Positions 17,728-28,244 of a DNA stretch of 64,000 nt are shown here, piece by piece; the first letter of the stretch is position 1, and every line of letters begins with the position of its first letter. Where the stretch lies: the NCBI GenBank assembly GCA_029863245.1, contig JAOTVV010000004.1, forward strand, positions 124,001 to 188,000. The letters run 5' to 3'. The translations under genes were made by a program, and so were the position numbers. The notes under the pieces are model-generated. The model was not told where the DNA came from and searched no databases. It saw nothing but the letters and a program-made list of their open reading frames with translations. Source of the stretch: Gemmatimonadota bacterium (GTDB lineage Bacteria; Gemmatimonadota; Gemmatimonadetes; Gemmatimonadales; GWC2-71-9).

Positions 17728-18171
17728 ATGGTGGATCGAGTCGAAGGTCTGCTCTCTCCCATCATGCGGGCGGTCTTGGAAACGGTTTCCGAGGGTGTCC
17801 TGGTGCTGGATGGCGCTGGTCGTGTGGCGTACAGCAATGCGGCTGTCAGGAGAATGCTGCACGGCGCAGGATGCAGTGAAGGCCTGGAGGGACGTGTCCT
17901 TCTTGATGAGCTGTCCCAGATGGGCGGTCGTACCTCGCCGATCAGCCTCGACGGTTCCAAGGTGTGTGATGTGGTCGTGGTTCCCGCGCGCCAGAACGGA
18001 GAGCCGCACACCCTGGCCGAACGCGAGCGGGACGCGATCGTCGAGACCCTTCACGCGACCCGTGGGAAGCTCACGGAGAGCGCTCGCCGCCTCGGTATCT
18101 CCCGCACCACGCTCTGGCGACGATTGCGTGCCTATGGGATCGACCGCGCCCGATGGTCCCGTTCCTCCTGA
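17728..18171 (+). CDS. PAS-like domain plus Fis-type HTH protein
   Basis: VLETVSEGVLVLDGAGRVAYSNAAVRRML (PAS-like) and RDAIVETLHATRGKLTESARRLGISRTTLWRRLRAYGI (Fis HTH). Confidence 0.8.
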   Translation: MVDRVEGLLSPIMRAVLETVSEGVLVLDGAGRVAYSNAAVRRMLHGAGCSEGLEGRVLLDELSQMGGRTSPISLDGSKVCDVVVVPARQNGEPHTLAERERDAIVETLHATRGKLTESARRLGISRTTLWRRLRAYGIDRARWSRSS

Positions 18172-20348
18172 TCTGCGCAGCCCTCGCCGCTCCTCAAGCA
18201 CCAGACTCCGCCACATTCCGTGATGCCGCGACGGCCGCTCTGTACGCTCGCGCCCGCGTCCGCCACGTGCGGCAGGACTCGTTGGTCCGGAACTACCGCG
18301 CCCTTGTCCAGACGAGGCTGACGGCAACTGCGGGTCGCAGTCGCTTCGCGCGCCAGATCACGCTGGTGCAGCACGAGTCGGTTGCCGAGATCGCGTGGGA
18401 GGAGCCCAACGACCTGCGGGTGAAGGTGTTGGGCGCCCGAGCCGTGGCGCCAGTCGTTCGTATCGTGCAGGGGTTCGGCGGCAAGGTCGAAGCCGGGGCG
18501 GAAGCCGAGTTGCGAGATGCGCTGGTGATGGACCGCCCCTGGTTCATTCCACGGGCGCTCGGCGACAGCGTCAGGGTGATGGGGGTTCCCGAGCATGCGG
18601 CGCTCCACCCCCTCGGGGACGGCGCGCTCGAGTACTACCGGTTTGCGGTGACGGATTCCGTTCAGATGCTGGTACCCGGCCGAAGTGTGCGCGCATTCAA
18701 GATGCGCGTGGAGCCCAAGTGCATCGGCCCCTCCCTCATCGCAGGCGACATGTGGATCGATGCCGAGAGCGCCGACGTGGTGCGCTTTTCCATGACATTT
18801 CTCGGCGACTACGTCTGGGAGGCTCCCCGAGGCGAGACGGCCAGAGACAGCGCGCGAGCGCTGAAGGAGAACGCCCAAGCTCGCCGCTTCCTCTCGGTCG
18901 AAGCCATGGTAGAGTACGCCCTTGTCGATCGCCAATACTGGATGCCCTACCGTCAACTCATGGCGATAACGGCCGAGGTGCCGTGGTTCGTCAATGTCGC
19001 GGTGCCAGCCACTGCGGTGACGACGTTCAGCGACTATCGCGTGAATGTCGACGAGCCGATCGCGTTCGTGGTTCCCGAGGAGGATTTGGAATTGGGAGAG
19101 GCTCGACGCCGTCTCCGTGCGAGGTCTGACGAGAGCGGGCTGCTCTCGGAGGACACGCTGTTCACTCGTCGGGAGCGACAGGAGGCCGGGTACTTCCGCG
19201 CCGGGCTGTGGAGCACGGGACGTTGGGAGCTGGAGGTACCTGCTGCCGATAGCCTGCGGGCCTACGCGTGGGACGCCAACCTGCAGGCCCTCGAGGATCC
19301 GCACGAGCAACGACGGCTACGAGAGATGTTTGTCGAGCTTAGTACCCTGCGGGAGGACTTGCCCCTCGAGTGGACAGGGAGACGGCGGTTCGGGCTGGCG
19401 TGGGAGGCTGCCGCCGAAGTCGCCCGCTTCAACCGCGTACAGGGTCCGTCACTCGGCGTGGGATTCGAGCTCCATCCGGGTCCCCGATTTACGACGGTGC
19501 TTGCTTCAGGTCGGTTCGGGTTCGGCGATCTCCGGCCCACCGCGACGCTCACATGGCGGCGCGACGGTCCGGTGGGCCGTTTCGATGTGGGCGGCTATCA
19601 CACGGTTCGGGAGGCCGAGCCGTGGACGCGGGGGCTAGGACTCGGGAATTCAGTCAACGCGTTGTTCGTGGCACACGACGATGCGGACTACGTCCGGGTG
19701 TCGGGTGGTGCGGTGTCTCACACGTGGAACCACGGCATGCTGGCCAACGTGGAAGCACGACTAGCGTACGAGCACCATGCCAGTGTGGACGCGATTACCG
19801 GATCGGCCATCGCCGATTTGTGGGGTGAGGGAGCATTTCCGCCGAATCCGCCGGTTGTTGAAGGCTGGTTCTTTCGGGGCGTGCTCCGTCGGGGTGGCTG
19901 GATCGGGCCGCTGCAAGTGACGCCAGGCTCCGAGGTCCTGGCGGGTGAAGGGAGGCTCGCCGGTCGAGCGTGGATCGCTGCCAGTCTGCCGTTCACCGTC
20001 CTGGGACGGGGAGGCAGGTTCACCGTCCGGTCCGGCGGGCTTCGCGGCGACAGCATGCCGCAACTCGAGTTCCGGCTCGGCGGACCAGAGACCGTGCGGG
20101 GGTACGCATACGGGGTGCGGCGCGGACGGGAGATCTGGGCGGCACAGCTCGACCTTGCCCTGACCGGCTCACGACTCTTGGCGCCGGTGGCGTTCGTCGA
20201 CGTGGGCGACACGTTCACGTCCGATCCGATGGTCGGAGCCGGCGTCGGGCTCTCAGTGCTCAACGGCCTGGTCCGGTTCAATCTCTCCCAGGGCCTTCGG
20301 CCGGTGAGCGAGGTCCGATTCGATCTGCTCTTTCGCGCGCCAAGGTGA
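18153..20348 (+). CDS. Outer-membrane beta-barrel (Omp85/surface-antigen-like) protein
   Basis: Signal peptide; C-term FRLGGPETVRGYAYGVRRGREIWAAQLDLALTGSRLLAPVAFVDVGDTF...GVGLSVLNGLVRFNLSQGL. Confidence 0.75.
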   Translation: MVPFLLICAALAAPQAPDSATFRDAATAALYARARVRHVRQDSLVRNYRALVQTRLTATAGRSRFARQITLVQHESVAEIAWEEPNDLRVKVLGARAVAPVVRIVQGFGGKVEAGAEAELRDALVMDRPWFIPRALGDSVRVMGVPEHAALHPLGDGALEYYRFAVTDSVQMLVPGRSVRAFKMRVEPKCIGPSLIAGDMWIDAESADVVRFSMTFLGDYVWEAPRGETARDSARALKENAQARRFLSVEAMVEYALVDRQYWMPYRQLMAITAEVPWFVNVAVPATAVTTFSDYRVNVDEPIAFVVPEEDLELGEARRRLRARSDESGLLSEDTLFTRRERQEAGYFRAGLWSTGRWELEVPAADSLRAYAWDANLQALEDPHEQRRLREMFVELSTLREDLPLEWTGRRRFGLAWEAAAEVARFNRVQGPSLGVGFELHPGPRFTTVLASGRFGFGDLRPTATLTWRRDGPVGRFDVGGYHTVREAEPWTRGLGLGNSVNALFVAHDDADYVRVSGGAVSHTWNHGMLANVEARLAYEHHASVDAITGSAIADLWGEGAFPPNPPVVEGWFFRGVLRRGGWIGPLQVTPGSEVLAGEGRLAGRAWIAASLPFTVLGRGGRFTVRSGGLRGDSMPQLEFRLGGPETVRGYAYGVRRGREIWAAQLDLALTGSRLLAPVAFVDVGDTFTSDPMVGAGVGLSVLNGLVRFNLSQGLRPVSEVRFDLLFRAPR

Positions 20349-20367
20349 CCGTCTAGGTTGCAATCTG

Positions 20368-20838
20368 ATGCAGCCCAGGCCCTTCATTATCGAGGAATAC
20401 GTCCGGTGGTCGGACGTAGACTTTGCCGGGATCATCTTCTACGGGGCCTACGTCCGGTTTTTCGAGATCGCCGAAACGGAGCTGTTTCGAGAGGCGGGAG
20501 TGCCGTACAGTCAGGTGTTCGACCGATTCGGGATTTGGCTCCCACGGGCGCACCTGCACTGTGACTTCACGTATCCGGCACGCCTGGACGACCGGCTGCG
20601 GGTGGGGGCGTACTTCACCGCGTTCGGGAGGAGCTCGATTCGCATCAACTTCGACGTACTGCATGTGCGAGCCGGTGAGCTCGCGGCAGCCGGCCACGAA
20701 GTGCTCGTGTGTACCGATCGGGATAGTCTGCACCCCGTGACTATACCGGCGGAATTGCGCAGCGTCCTGGAGCCATTTGCGCTGGACGAGGCGGACGCAC
20801 GTCATGCACTTGGGCTCGGGACAGGAGCAACCACGTGA
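20368..20838 (+). CDS. Acyl-CoA thioesterase, 4-hydroxybenzoyl-CoA thioesterase-like
   Basis: RWSDVDFAGIIFYGAYVRFFEIAETELFREAG hot-dog active-site region. Confidence 0.9.
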   Translation: MQPRPFIIEEYVRWSDVDFAGIIFYGAYVRFFEIAETELFREAGVPYSQVFDRFGIWLPRAHLHCDFTYPARLDDRLRVGAYFTAFGRSSIRINFDVLHVRAGELAAAGHEVLVCTDRDSLHPVTIPAELRSVLEPFALDEADARHALGLGTGATT

Positions 20839-21464
20839 ACAAGCGAATGGCGCTCGTGACGGGAAGCCTGCTCGCCCTCGTCCTTGCTTGCGTGGGAGAC
20901 GAGGAGCAGCCACCTCCGCAACCGCTACCGGTAGAGGGGCAATCCACAGCACCGGACTCGATCGTCATGCCGGCGTTTCCGGCATCGCGGCGGGGCTATC
21001 TCGTGGCGCGCAGCAGCGGCGTGTACGAGTTGAGCGGTGAGTGGCCCGCCCGGGCGGGGATGTGTGAGGACCCGGCCGTCATGGAGGTCCTGGCGCAGCA
21101 GCCGGGTGTGGGTACCATCGTGCTCCTTCGGCTCCCGCCGCCGCCCGAGCGGCTCGCGATATACCCCATCGCGATCGTGGATTCGGGTGCACCCCCTCCG
21201 CCGGCAGCCCAGATCGGGGTTCAGCTCTTCCAGGGCGCGAACGCCTATGCGTTTCAAGGCTTGGAGGGACAGGTAGTGCTGACGGGCATGAGCGACCGGG
21301 TGAGTGGCCGGTATGAGGTGACGCTGCGGGAGATCAGTTCCAACGGTCTGGCAAAATACGCCGGTGTCTTCGAATCCGTCATGCTGGAAACGCTGCCGGA
21401 TGCGCAGTGCGACGAGTGGAAGCGGGAACTCCTGCCCACCGACTCGGTCACGGGCGACAACTAG
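20835..21464 (+). CDS. Hypothetical lipoprotein
   Basis: MNKRMALVTGSLLALVLACVGDEEQ lipobox; start overlaps upstream stop (ATGA-type coupling). Confidence 0.75.
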   Translation: MNKRMALVTGSLLALVLACVGDEEQPPPQPLPVEGQSTAPDSIVMPAFPASRRGYLVARSSGVYELSGEWPARAGMCEDPAVMEVLAQQPGVGTIVLLRLPPPPERLAIYPIAIVDSGAPPPPAAQIGVQLFQGANAYAFQGLEGQVVLTGMSDRVSGRYEVTLREISSNGLAKYAGVFESVMLETLPDAQCDEWKRELLPTDSVTGDN

Positions 21465-21481
21465 CGATCGTGCCAGCTCCG

Positions 21482-22678
21482 ATGGATCAGACCTACTTTC
21501 GCAAAGGATTCGGCCTCAAGCGAGAGATCGAGGGACATCTCGCGACCGACTACCACAGTCGCCTGGTCGACCGCATCCGCGAGTCCGACTTCACCATCGC
21601 GGTGAACGGTCTGACGATTCGTCTCGCGCAGGAATTCGGCTTCTGTTACGGTGTGGACCGCGCCGTGGAATATGCGTACGAGAGCCGCGAGAAATTCCCG
21701 GACCGACGCATCTTCCTCGTCGGGGAAATCATTCACAATCCGCACGTCAACGAGAAGCTCGAGACGATGGGCGTGACCGTTCTCCGTCCCGGCGACGCGG
21801 GTGATTTCGATCTTTCGGCAGTCGAGCCGGAGGATGTAGTCCTGATCCCGGCGTTTGGCGTGCGAGTCTCGGATTTCGACAGGCTCCGTGACATAGGCTG
21901 TGTGTTGGTGGATACGACGTGTGGCTCGGTCCTCAATGTGTGGAAGCGTGTCGAGAGTTACGCGCGGGATGGCTATACGGCCATCGTCCACGGAAAGCAC
22001 TTCCACGAGGAGACCAAGGCCACCGCCAGTCAGGTCACCAAGTATCCGGACGGACGATACCTGATCGTCCGGGACATGAACGAGACGGAACTCCTGTGTC
22101 GCTACCTCCGAGGCGAGGAGGCTGTCGACGCGGTGCAGGCGACATTCGGCGAAAAGGTCTCTACGGGCTTCGTGTTCGAACGCGACCTCCAGCGGGTTGG
22201 CCTGGCGAATCAGACCACCATGCTGGCCTCAGAATCGCTGGAGATCGCCATGCGGATTGGTCACGCGATGGCCGATCGGTACGGCCAGGAGAATCTTGCC
22301 GATCACTTTCGCAGCTTCGGCACGATCTGCTCGGCCACCCAGGAACGGCAGGATGCGATTCTCGCACTCATCGAGGAACCGTTGGACGTGATGGTTGTGG
22401 TAGGTGGCTACAACTCGAGCAACACGAGCAACCTCGCCCGCATTTGCGCTCGCAAAGTAACCACCTACCATATCGCCGATTCGTCCTGCATCGATCCCGA
22501 TACGGGCGCGATTCGCCACAAGCCGGTAGATGCCAAGGATGAGGTGACCACCGCCGAGTGGCTCACGTCCGAAGTTGGGCGGATCGGCATCACGGCTGGC
22601 GCCTCGACGCCGAACAACAAGATCGGCGCGGCGATCGAGCGCATTCTCCACACTAAAGGCCTCAGCGCTCCCTTTTGA
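21482..22678 (+). CDS. ispH: 4-hydroxy-3-methylbut-2-enyl diphosphate reductase (long form)
   Basis: EFGFCYGVDRAVEYAYESREKFPDRRIFLVGEIIHNPHVNEKLETMGV; VDTTCGSVLNVWKRV; TICSATQERQDAI; GGYNSSNTSNLARI. Confidence 0.95.
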   Translation: MDQTYFRKGFGLKREIEGHLATDYHSRLVDRIRESDFTIAVNGLTIRLAQEFGFCYGVDRAVEYAYESREKFPDRRIFLVGEIIHNPHVNEKLETMGVTVLRPGDAGDFDLSAVEPEDVVLIPAFGVRVSDFDRLRDIGCVLVDTTCGSVLNVWKRVESYARDGYTAIVHGKHFHEETKATASQVTKYPDGRYLIVRDMNETELLCRYLRGEEAVDAVQATFGEKVSTGFVFERDLQRVGLANQTTMLASESLEIAMRIGHAMADRYGQENLADHFRSFGTICSATQERQDAILALIEEPLDVMVVVGGYNSSNTSNLARICARKVTTYHIADSSCIDPDTGAIRHKPVDAKDEVTTAEWLTSEVGRIGITAGASTPNNKIGAAIERILHTKGLSAPF

Positions 22679-22730
22679 ACCGATGGCCTGCAAGGCGGCG
22701 GCCCGGCAGTCCAGTGCCTCGAACTGAGCT

Positions 22731-23360
22731 GTGACCACACGCTGGACGCCGTCGGCGACAGCGCTGATCGTCGCCAACCTGGTGCCGCTGGTGGGCGTCG
22801 TCCTGTTCGACTGGGACGTGTTTTCCGTCGTCTCTCTGTTTTGGCTCGAGAATCTCGTCGTCGGTGGGTTCAACGTGCTGCGCATGGCATGGGTTGAGCG
22901 GGGCGCAGAGAGACGACCCGCCGTGAAGTACGTGATGATCCCGTTCTTTGCGTTCCACTATGGCATGTTCACACTGATTCACGGCGTGTTCGTGTTCAGC
23001 CTGTTCGGCGGCAGAATGGTTCAGGGGATCGGCTTCCCGTCATTGGTGACCATCGTGGATGTCATTGCGACACAGAGACTGTGGGTCGCCGTAGCGGCGC
23101 TCTTCATCAGTCACGGGTACTCGTTCGTGGTGAACTATCTTGGCAGCCAGGAGTATCGAACCGTGACGCTGGAACGGCTCATGCACCAGCCTTACAATCG
23201 CATCATAGTCCTCCATCTCGTAGTCATTTTCGGTGGGTTCGTCGTGATGACGCTCCAGGAGCCGAGAATCGGTATCGCGCTGCTCGTGGTCATCAAGATT
23301 GTGGTAGACCTTCGCGCCCATCTTGGGGAACACCGGAAGCTGCAAACGGCGGTCGCCTAG
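22731..23360 (+). CDS. Integral membrane protein, DUF6498-like
   Basis: Multiple TM segments; FSVVSLFWLENLVVGGFNVLRM...FHYGMFTLIHGVFVFSLFG. Confidence 0.75.
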   Translation: MTTRWTPSATALIVANLVPLVGVVLFDWDVFSVVSLFWLENLVVGGFNVLRMAWVERGAERRPAVKYVMIPFFAFHYGMFTLIHGVFVFSLFGGRMVQGIGFPSLVTIVDVIATQRLWVAVAALFISHGYSFVVNYLGSQEYRTVTLERLMHQPYNRIIVLHLVVIFGGFVVMTLQEPRIGIALLVVIKIVVDLRAHLGEHRKLQTAVA

Positions 23361-26300
23361 CCCCAGTTCTTCGAGCCCGGCGCATGCCGCCGCAGGTCCT
23401 TGAGGAAGGTGGCCATGCGGACGGGTCGCTTGTCGTGAGGTGAGACCGCCTCGTTCCATTGCTCCTTTCCCACCGCTGGCTTGCGTGGCTGCCCGATGGT
23501 GAGCGGTCGGACTTCCTGCGCGATCACGTTCACCGTCCCGTCGTCCTTTGCCACCGTGCCGGTAATCCAGAGAAATGGCTCGCCGCGAATCGCAACCCGA
23601 TCACGCTCGTAGATCTGGGGTCGAACGATGATATTGACCATGCCTGCCTCGTCTTCGAGCAAAATGAACGTGTAGCCCCGCGCCGTTTCGGGACGCTGTC
23701 GGGCGACCACGAGCCCCGCGACTTGGACGTCGCTGCCGTGTTCCAAGATCTCCATCTGGTCGCTCCGGATCACCGTTGTGGGTAGTGACGGCCGCAAGAC
23801 GGTGAACGGATGGCCGCTCGTCGAGAATCCGAGTACCTCGTATTCGGCAATCAGACGTTCGTCGGCGGCAACGTCCCCGAAGCGGAGGCGTTCGTACGGA
23901 TGCACGAGGGGCAACTCGAGCTGCCGACGGGTTCGGTGTCGGCTGGTGGACTCGGTTTTGGGCGGCAGCCAAAGCCCGACTTGCCAGAGGAGCTCGCGCC
24001 GGGTGAGCCCGAACCGGTCACAGCCGCCGACCCACACGAGGTACTCGATCGCGTCCCGGGACAACGCGGCCGGCGCACGGCGCACCAGATCGCCGAGGCT
24101 TCGGAAGGGACCGTTCCGAAGCCGCTCGTCGACGACAACCTCGGTCACGTCCCAACCCCAGTTTCGAAGGAACCCGAGCCCTATGCGGATGTGGCCGTCT
24201 TCGACCGTGCAGTAGACGTCACTCCGGTGGATGTCCGGCAGGAGTGCCTCGACGCCGTGGCGATCGGCGTCGCGCACCAATGCATCGATCGAGTAAAACC
24301 CCATGGGTTGGTTGTTGAATAGGGCCGTGTAATACTCGACGGCGTGGTAGTGCCGCAGCCATGCCGATTGGTAGGCGAGCAAGCCAAACGCCGCGGCGTG
24401 GGATTTGGGAAAGCCGAATTCCGAGAATGCCACGACCTGCTCGAAGACCTTGCGTGCCGTCGCCTCGGACACGCTGTGGCGGCGGGTGCCCTCGAGGAAC
24501 TCCTCCCAGAAGTTCTCCATGAGTTCGCGCGATCGGCGCCGGCTCATCGCTCGCCGCAGCGCTTCGGCCTGTCCGGCCGAGAAGCCGGCCAACGCCTGGC
24601 ACACCTGGAGGACTTGGTCCTGGAAAATGATCACGCCGAGCGTTTCGCCAAGCGCATCGCCAAGCAGAGGGTGCTCCACCGGCGGGTCGTAGGGGAGACC
24701 CTGGGCACGAGCGTGTCGCTGAGCCTCCCGCCGCCGCACGTACGGATTCACCGCACCGCCGACAATCGGTCCGGGACGGACGATTGCGACCTCGACCGCG
24801 AGGTCTTCGAGATTCCGGGGACGCGTGCGGCGGATCATCTGGATCTGCGCGCGGCTCTCGATTTGGAACAGGCCGACGGTGTCGCCTGAGCAGATCTGAT
24901 CGAACACGTGCTCGTCCTCGAAGTCGATGCGACTCAGGTCGGGTGGTGTTCCCTCTTTCCAGGCCACGAGCTCGACGCACTCCTCGACCAGCGAGAGCAT
25001 GCCGAGTGCGAGGAAATCGATTTTGATGAAGCGCGCGTCGTCGCACGAATCCTTGTCCCACTGGCACACGACGCGATCGGGCATCGCCGAGCGCTCCAGT
25101 GGAACGATGTCCACGAGCGGTCGACTCGAGATGATCATTCCGCCCACGTGTTGGGAGATGTGCCGCGGCAGTCCGGCAATCTCTTCGGCGAGAGCACAGA
25201 GGTCACGCCAGAGTGGGGCCTTCACCCGGTCGACGAATCCCGGCAACTGCGAGAGCTGCTCGCGGAGCGCACCGGCCGAGTGGTGTCCCGCGAGGCGAGC
25301 AACCTGTTCGATCTCCCCCTGGGGCAGATCGAGTGCCTTACCAAGCTCGCGCACCGCCGACCGGAGCCGATACGTGGGGAACGAACACACGAGTCCCGTG
25401 TGTGCGTCGCCGTAGCGCTGATACACACGGCGAATCAGTTCCTCGCGGATCTCCCGAGGGAAGTCGAGATCGATGTCGGGAACCGAGGCGAGGGTCTCGT
25501 TCAGAAAGCGACCGAGGAAGAGCCGATTGGCGACCGGGTCGATGTGCGACAGGCCGAGGAAGTAGCAGATGATCGACGAAACAGACGAACCGCGTCCCCG
25601 TCCCGGTAACAGGTTGCCGGTCGCTCGACGGCTCCCCAAGCGAACCTCGGCTGCCACCTCACGGGCCAGCTCGAAGAGATCGTGGTACACCAGAAAGAAG
25701 CCGCACAGTCCGTGACGCTCGACGAGCCGAAGCTCCTCATCCAATCGCTGTTCGGCCTCCCTGCGGTGTGGAGCGTTGGGGGGATAGCGGTCGTCGAGGC
25801 GCGCACGGCACAGTGCGGCCAAGGCCGCGGGGGCCGGTTGTCGGTCCGCACCGTGGAAGTCGGGGAAGGTATACCCGAGATCCGTCGTGAGGTCGAAGGC
25901 CAGGCATCGCTCGGCGATGTGGAGCGTGTTCGCAACGGCGTCCGGGCGATCACGGAACAGGGCGGTGACCTCCGCAGGTCGTCGAAGAAAGAACTCGCTA
26001 TTGGGGCGTCGAACGTGATGAGATGCGTCGAGCGTGGTACGATGGCGGATGGCCACGAGGGCGTCATGGAGCCGATGCCGCTCTCGATGGTGGTAGTGGA
26101 CGTCACCCGTGGCGACCACCGACAAGTGTTCGGCGTCGGCGATGTCGGCGAGCGTGCGGGTGAGCGCCCGATCGCCGCGGACCGCGTTGCGCTGCAGCTC
26201 GACGAAGAAGTGGTCGCTGCCGAACACCGCACGACAGTGCGCGGCGAAGCACCGGGCAGCGGTTACGCCCTCGCGAGCGAGCACGGATGGGAGCAGCCCC

Positions 26301-26677
26301 TCACGACATCCCGAGAGCACGATCAGCCCCTCGTGATGAGCTTCGAGTGACGCGAAGTCAAGGCGCGGGTCGCGGCGGTCGTCCCGACCCAGGTGTGCTT
26401 CGGTGAGGAGCCGGCAGAGATTGGCGTATCCTCGGGGAGTTTCCACCAAGAGCGTGACGTGTGTGCCATCGAGTAGGGTCACTTCGGCACCAGTAATGGC
26501 CCCGATCCCCAGGTGTTTGGCGGCCTGGGCAAAGGCCATGGAGCCGTACAGTCCGTTGTGGTCCGTGAGCGCAAGGGCTGGGTAGCCAAGAGCCTCCGCT
26601 TGGAGCACGAGCTGCTCCGGGAGGGACGCTCCGTCAAGGAAGGAGAAGGCGGAGTGGCAGTGAAGCTCGATGTACAT
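23357..26677 (-). CDS. dnaE2: Error-prone DNA polymerase III alpha subunit (DnaE2)
   Basis: N-terminal PHP MYIELHCHSAFSFLDGASLPEQLV; GRGSSVSSIICYFLGL; PDIDLDFPREIREELIRRVYQRYG; SKSHAAAFGLLAYQSAWLR; C-terminal OB fold. Start at 26677 rather than 26836. Confidence 0.95.
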   Translation of the reverse strand: MYIELHCHSAFSFLDGASLPEQLVLQAEALGYPALALTDHNGLYGSMAFAQAAKHLGIGAITGAEVTLLDGTHVTLLVETPRGYANLCRLLTEAHLGRDDRRDPRLDFASLEAHHEGLIVLSGCREGLLPSVLAREGVTAARCFAAHCRAVFGSDHFFVELQRNAVRGDRALTRTLADIADAEHLSVVATGDVHYHHRERHRLHDALVAIRHRTTLDASHHVRRPNSEFFLRRPAEVTALFRDRPDAVANTLHIAERCLAFDLTTDLGYTFPDFHGADRQPAPAALAALCRARLDDRYPPNAPHRREAEQRLDEELRLVERHGLCGFFLVYHDLFELAREVAAEVRLGSRRATGNLLPGRGRGSSVSSIICYFLGLSHIDPVANRLFLGRFLNETLASVPDIDLDFPREIREELIRRVYQRYGDAHTGLVCSFPTYRLRSAVRELGKALDLPQGEIEQVARLAGHHSAGALREQLSQLPGFVDRVKAPLWRDLCALAEEIAGLPRHISQHVGGMIISSRPLVDIVPLERSAMPDRVVCQWDKDSCDDARFIKIDFLALGMLSLVEECVELVAWKEGTPPDLSRIDFEDEHVFDQICSGDTVGLFQIESRAQIQMIRRTRPRNLEDLAVEVAIVRPGPIVGGAVNPYVRRREAQRHARAQGLPYDPPVEHPLLGDALGETLGVIIFQDQVLQVCQALAGFSAGQAEALRRAMSRRRSRELMENFWEEFLEGTRRHSVSEATARKVFEQVVAFSEFGFPKSHAAAFGLLAYQSAWLRHYHAVEYYTALFNNQPMGFYSIDALVRDADRHGVEALLPDIHRSDVYCTVEDGHIRIGLGFLRNWGWDVTEVVVDERLRNGPFRSLGDLVRRAPAALSRDAIEYLVWVGGCDRFGLTRRELLWQVGLWLPPKTESTSRHRTRRQLELPLVHPYERLRFGDVAADERLIAEYEVLGFSTSGHPFTVLRPSLPTTVIRSDQMEILEHGSDVQVAGLVVARQRPETARGYTFILLEDEAGMVNIIVRPQIYERDRVAIRGEPFLWITGTVAKDDGTVNVIAQEVRPLTIGQPRKPAVGKEQWNEAVSPHDKRPVRMATFLKDLRRHAPGSKNWG

Positions 26678-26721
26678 GGACAGAACCGAGGGCGCCGTGC
26701 GAGCCGTTCGTGATACGCCCA

Positions 26722-27039
26722 CTACGGCATCTGCAGAAACCACTGGCCGCTGTTCAGATCTTCGAACACAATCACGTGGCTTCCTCCCGCGAGCACGATG
26801 TCGAGGTAGCGCCGGGTGAGAGAATGGCGCCACCACTCGTCGTCGATGCGCCAGATCTCGATAATCTCCTCGATTGCCCGATAGTTCGGCTCGCCCGAGG
26901 TCGTGGTCGAGTGATCGGGCGTCTCGCTCGTCACGGCTGTGGGAAGTCCGTGGTCGTCCACCAAGACGTGCACGGGTTGCGGGACGTTCAGGGCTCGAAG
27001 TCGATCAATGCGTAGCGGCGTTCGGGCAGACGTGACCAT
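26722..27039 (-). CDS. Small protein (105 aa) of DUF6504-like type, between imuB-like and dnaE2
   Basis: MVTSARTPLRIDRLRALNVPQPVHVLVDDHGLPTAV...IEEIIEIWRIDDEWWRHSLTRRYLDIVLAGGSHVIVFEDLNSGQWFLQ; overlaps the imuB-like 3' end. Confidence 0.75.
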   Translation of the reverse strand: MVTSARTPLRIDRLRALNVPQPVHVLVDDHGLPTAVTSETPDHSTTTSGEPNYRAIEEIIEIWRIDDEWWRHSLTRRYLDIVLAGGSHVIVFEDLNSGQWFLQMP

Positions 27040-28244
27040 GGCTGAACCTCGACGACGTGGGACAAGAGCGGACGCTTGAATCGTGTTTCGATTTCCCGAG
27101 CTGCGTCGTGCAGGGCCTGGCGACGGCCGGCCCTGGCCGAGCTGCTGGCATCGCGGGCAAAGAGTTGGAGCTCGTCGGTGCCCCGTGCGAAGGAGGTGAA
27201 TTCCACGGCGAGATGCTCCACGGCACCGGTCGGTGGCGAGGACTCGAGTCGGGTGTTGAGTGGTGCGGCGATACGATCCCGGTGGGCGGACGGATCCTTG
27301 AGGACCACTTCGGTGAGCCATGAAACACCGTGCTCGAGCACGGCACGAAGGCGCACGACGTGAACCCGCCAGCCGGTACGGCGGGGATGACGCAGTCCGC
27401 GCTCGATCAACGTGTCGATTGCGTGCGCGAGCACGGCCCGGTCGGCAGCCGGTACCGGAAAATCGAGACCTGCGACGATCGGCTCGGGTCGCTGATGTCC
27501 GATGACGGGGTCGGCGACCTTTCCCGTCGCCAACCGCCACGCACGGCCACCCTCGGCGCCGAACTGGGACACCATGGCCAGCTCCGGCAGTCGTGCGACA
27601 TCACCCAGCGTTGCGAGACCGAGTTGGCGGAGCCGCCGATGGGTGTCGCTCGTGATCGGGAGGACCGCAACGGGTTGGTGGGCCAGGAACGCCTGGTGCT
27701 CACCGTTGGGTACCACGACCACCGTACCGCGCTTGGCGCGCGTAGCTGCGACCCACGAGAGAAACTTGCCGCGAGCCCATCCCAAGCGGTATGACGGAGG
27801 GCCGGCGGAACGGTCGCATCCACCGTGCTGCCTCACCACCTGTGTCACAGCCCCGGCCTGCTCCAGCGGTCCGCCGTAGAGCCCGTTCAGGCCATCGACC
27901 CCGACGAAGACGCGTCCCAGCTCCACGGGCTCGATTACCGGGCTCATGTCCTCCAGGGCGAGGAGCAGGTGGGAGAACGTTTCGTCGTAGTGGACCGGAT
28001 CGGGCTCCCGGAGTGAAAGGGACGGACAGAGCCCGATTGCCTGACTCACGGTCATGCCACTGCGCACACCCATGCGGCGCGCAGGGGACGACACCTGCCA
28101 CAGGCGACGGGTCTCGTGCGGCGAGAGCAACGCCGTCGGCCGATGGATGAGTTCCGGGTGCCGTCGTTCCTCGCACCGGAGCGGGAAGAGGGGAATCCAC
28201 AAACACAAGGCGAAATCGCTGCGCAGCACGGCTGATGTCGTCAT
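26988..28244 (-). CDS. Y-family DNA polymerase-like protein, ImuB type
   Basis: ALCLWIPLFPLRCEERRHPELIHRPTALLS...ARRMGVRSGMTVSQAIGLCPSL...LGLATLGDVARLPELAMVSQFGAEGGRAWRLA. Canonical catalytic D at the DxD position is not seen, as in ImuB. Confidence 0.88.
   Translation of the reverse strand: MTTSAVLRSDFALCLWIPLFPLRCEERRHPELIHRPTALLSPHETRRLWQVSSPARRMGVRSGMTVSQAIGLCPSLSLREPDPVHYDETFSHLLLALEDMSPVIEPVELGRVFVGVDGLNGLYGGPLEQAGAVTQVVRQHGGCDRSAGPPSYRLGWARGKFLSWVAATRAKRGTVVVVPNGEHQAFLAHQPVAVLPITSDTHRRLRQLGLATLGDVARLPELAMVSQFGAEGGRAWRLATGKVADPVIGHQRPEPIVAGLDFPVPAADRAVLAHAIDTLIERGLRHPRRTGWRVHVVRLRAVLEHGVSWLTEVVLKDPSAHRDRIAAPLNTRLESSPPTGAVEHLAVEFTSFARGTDELQLFARDASSSARAGRRQALHDAAREIETRFKRPLLSHVVEVQPWSRLPERRYALIDFEP

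Noticed and set aside
26722-27540. 272-aa reading of the small gene between imuB-like and dnaE2
   Set aside because: Upstream half overlaps ImuB coding in another frame; only the part from ATG 27039 looks real.
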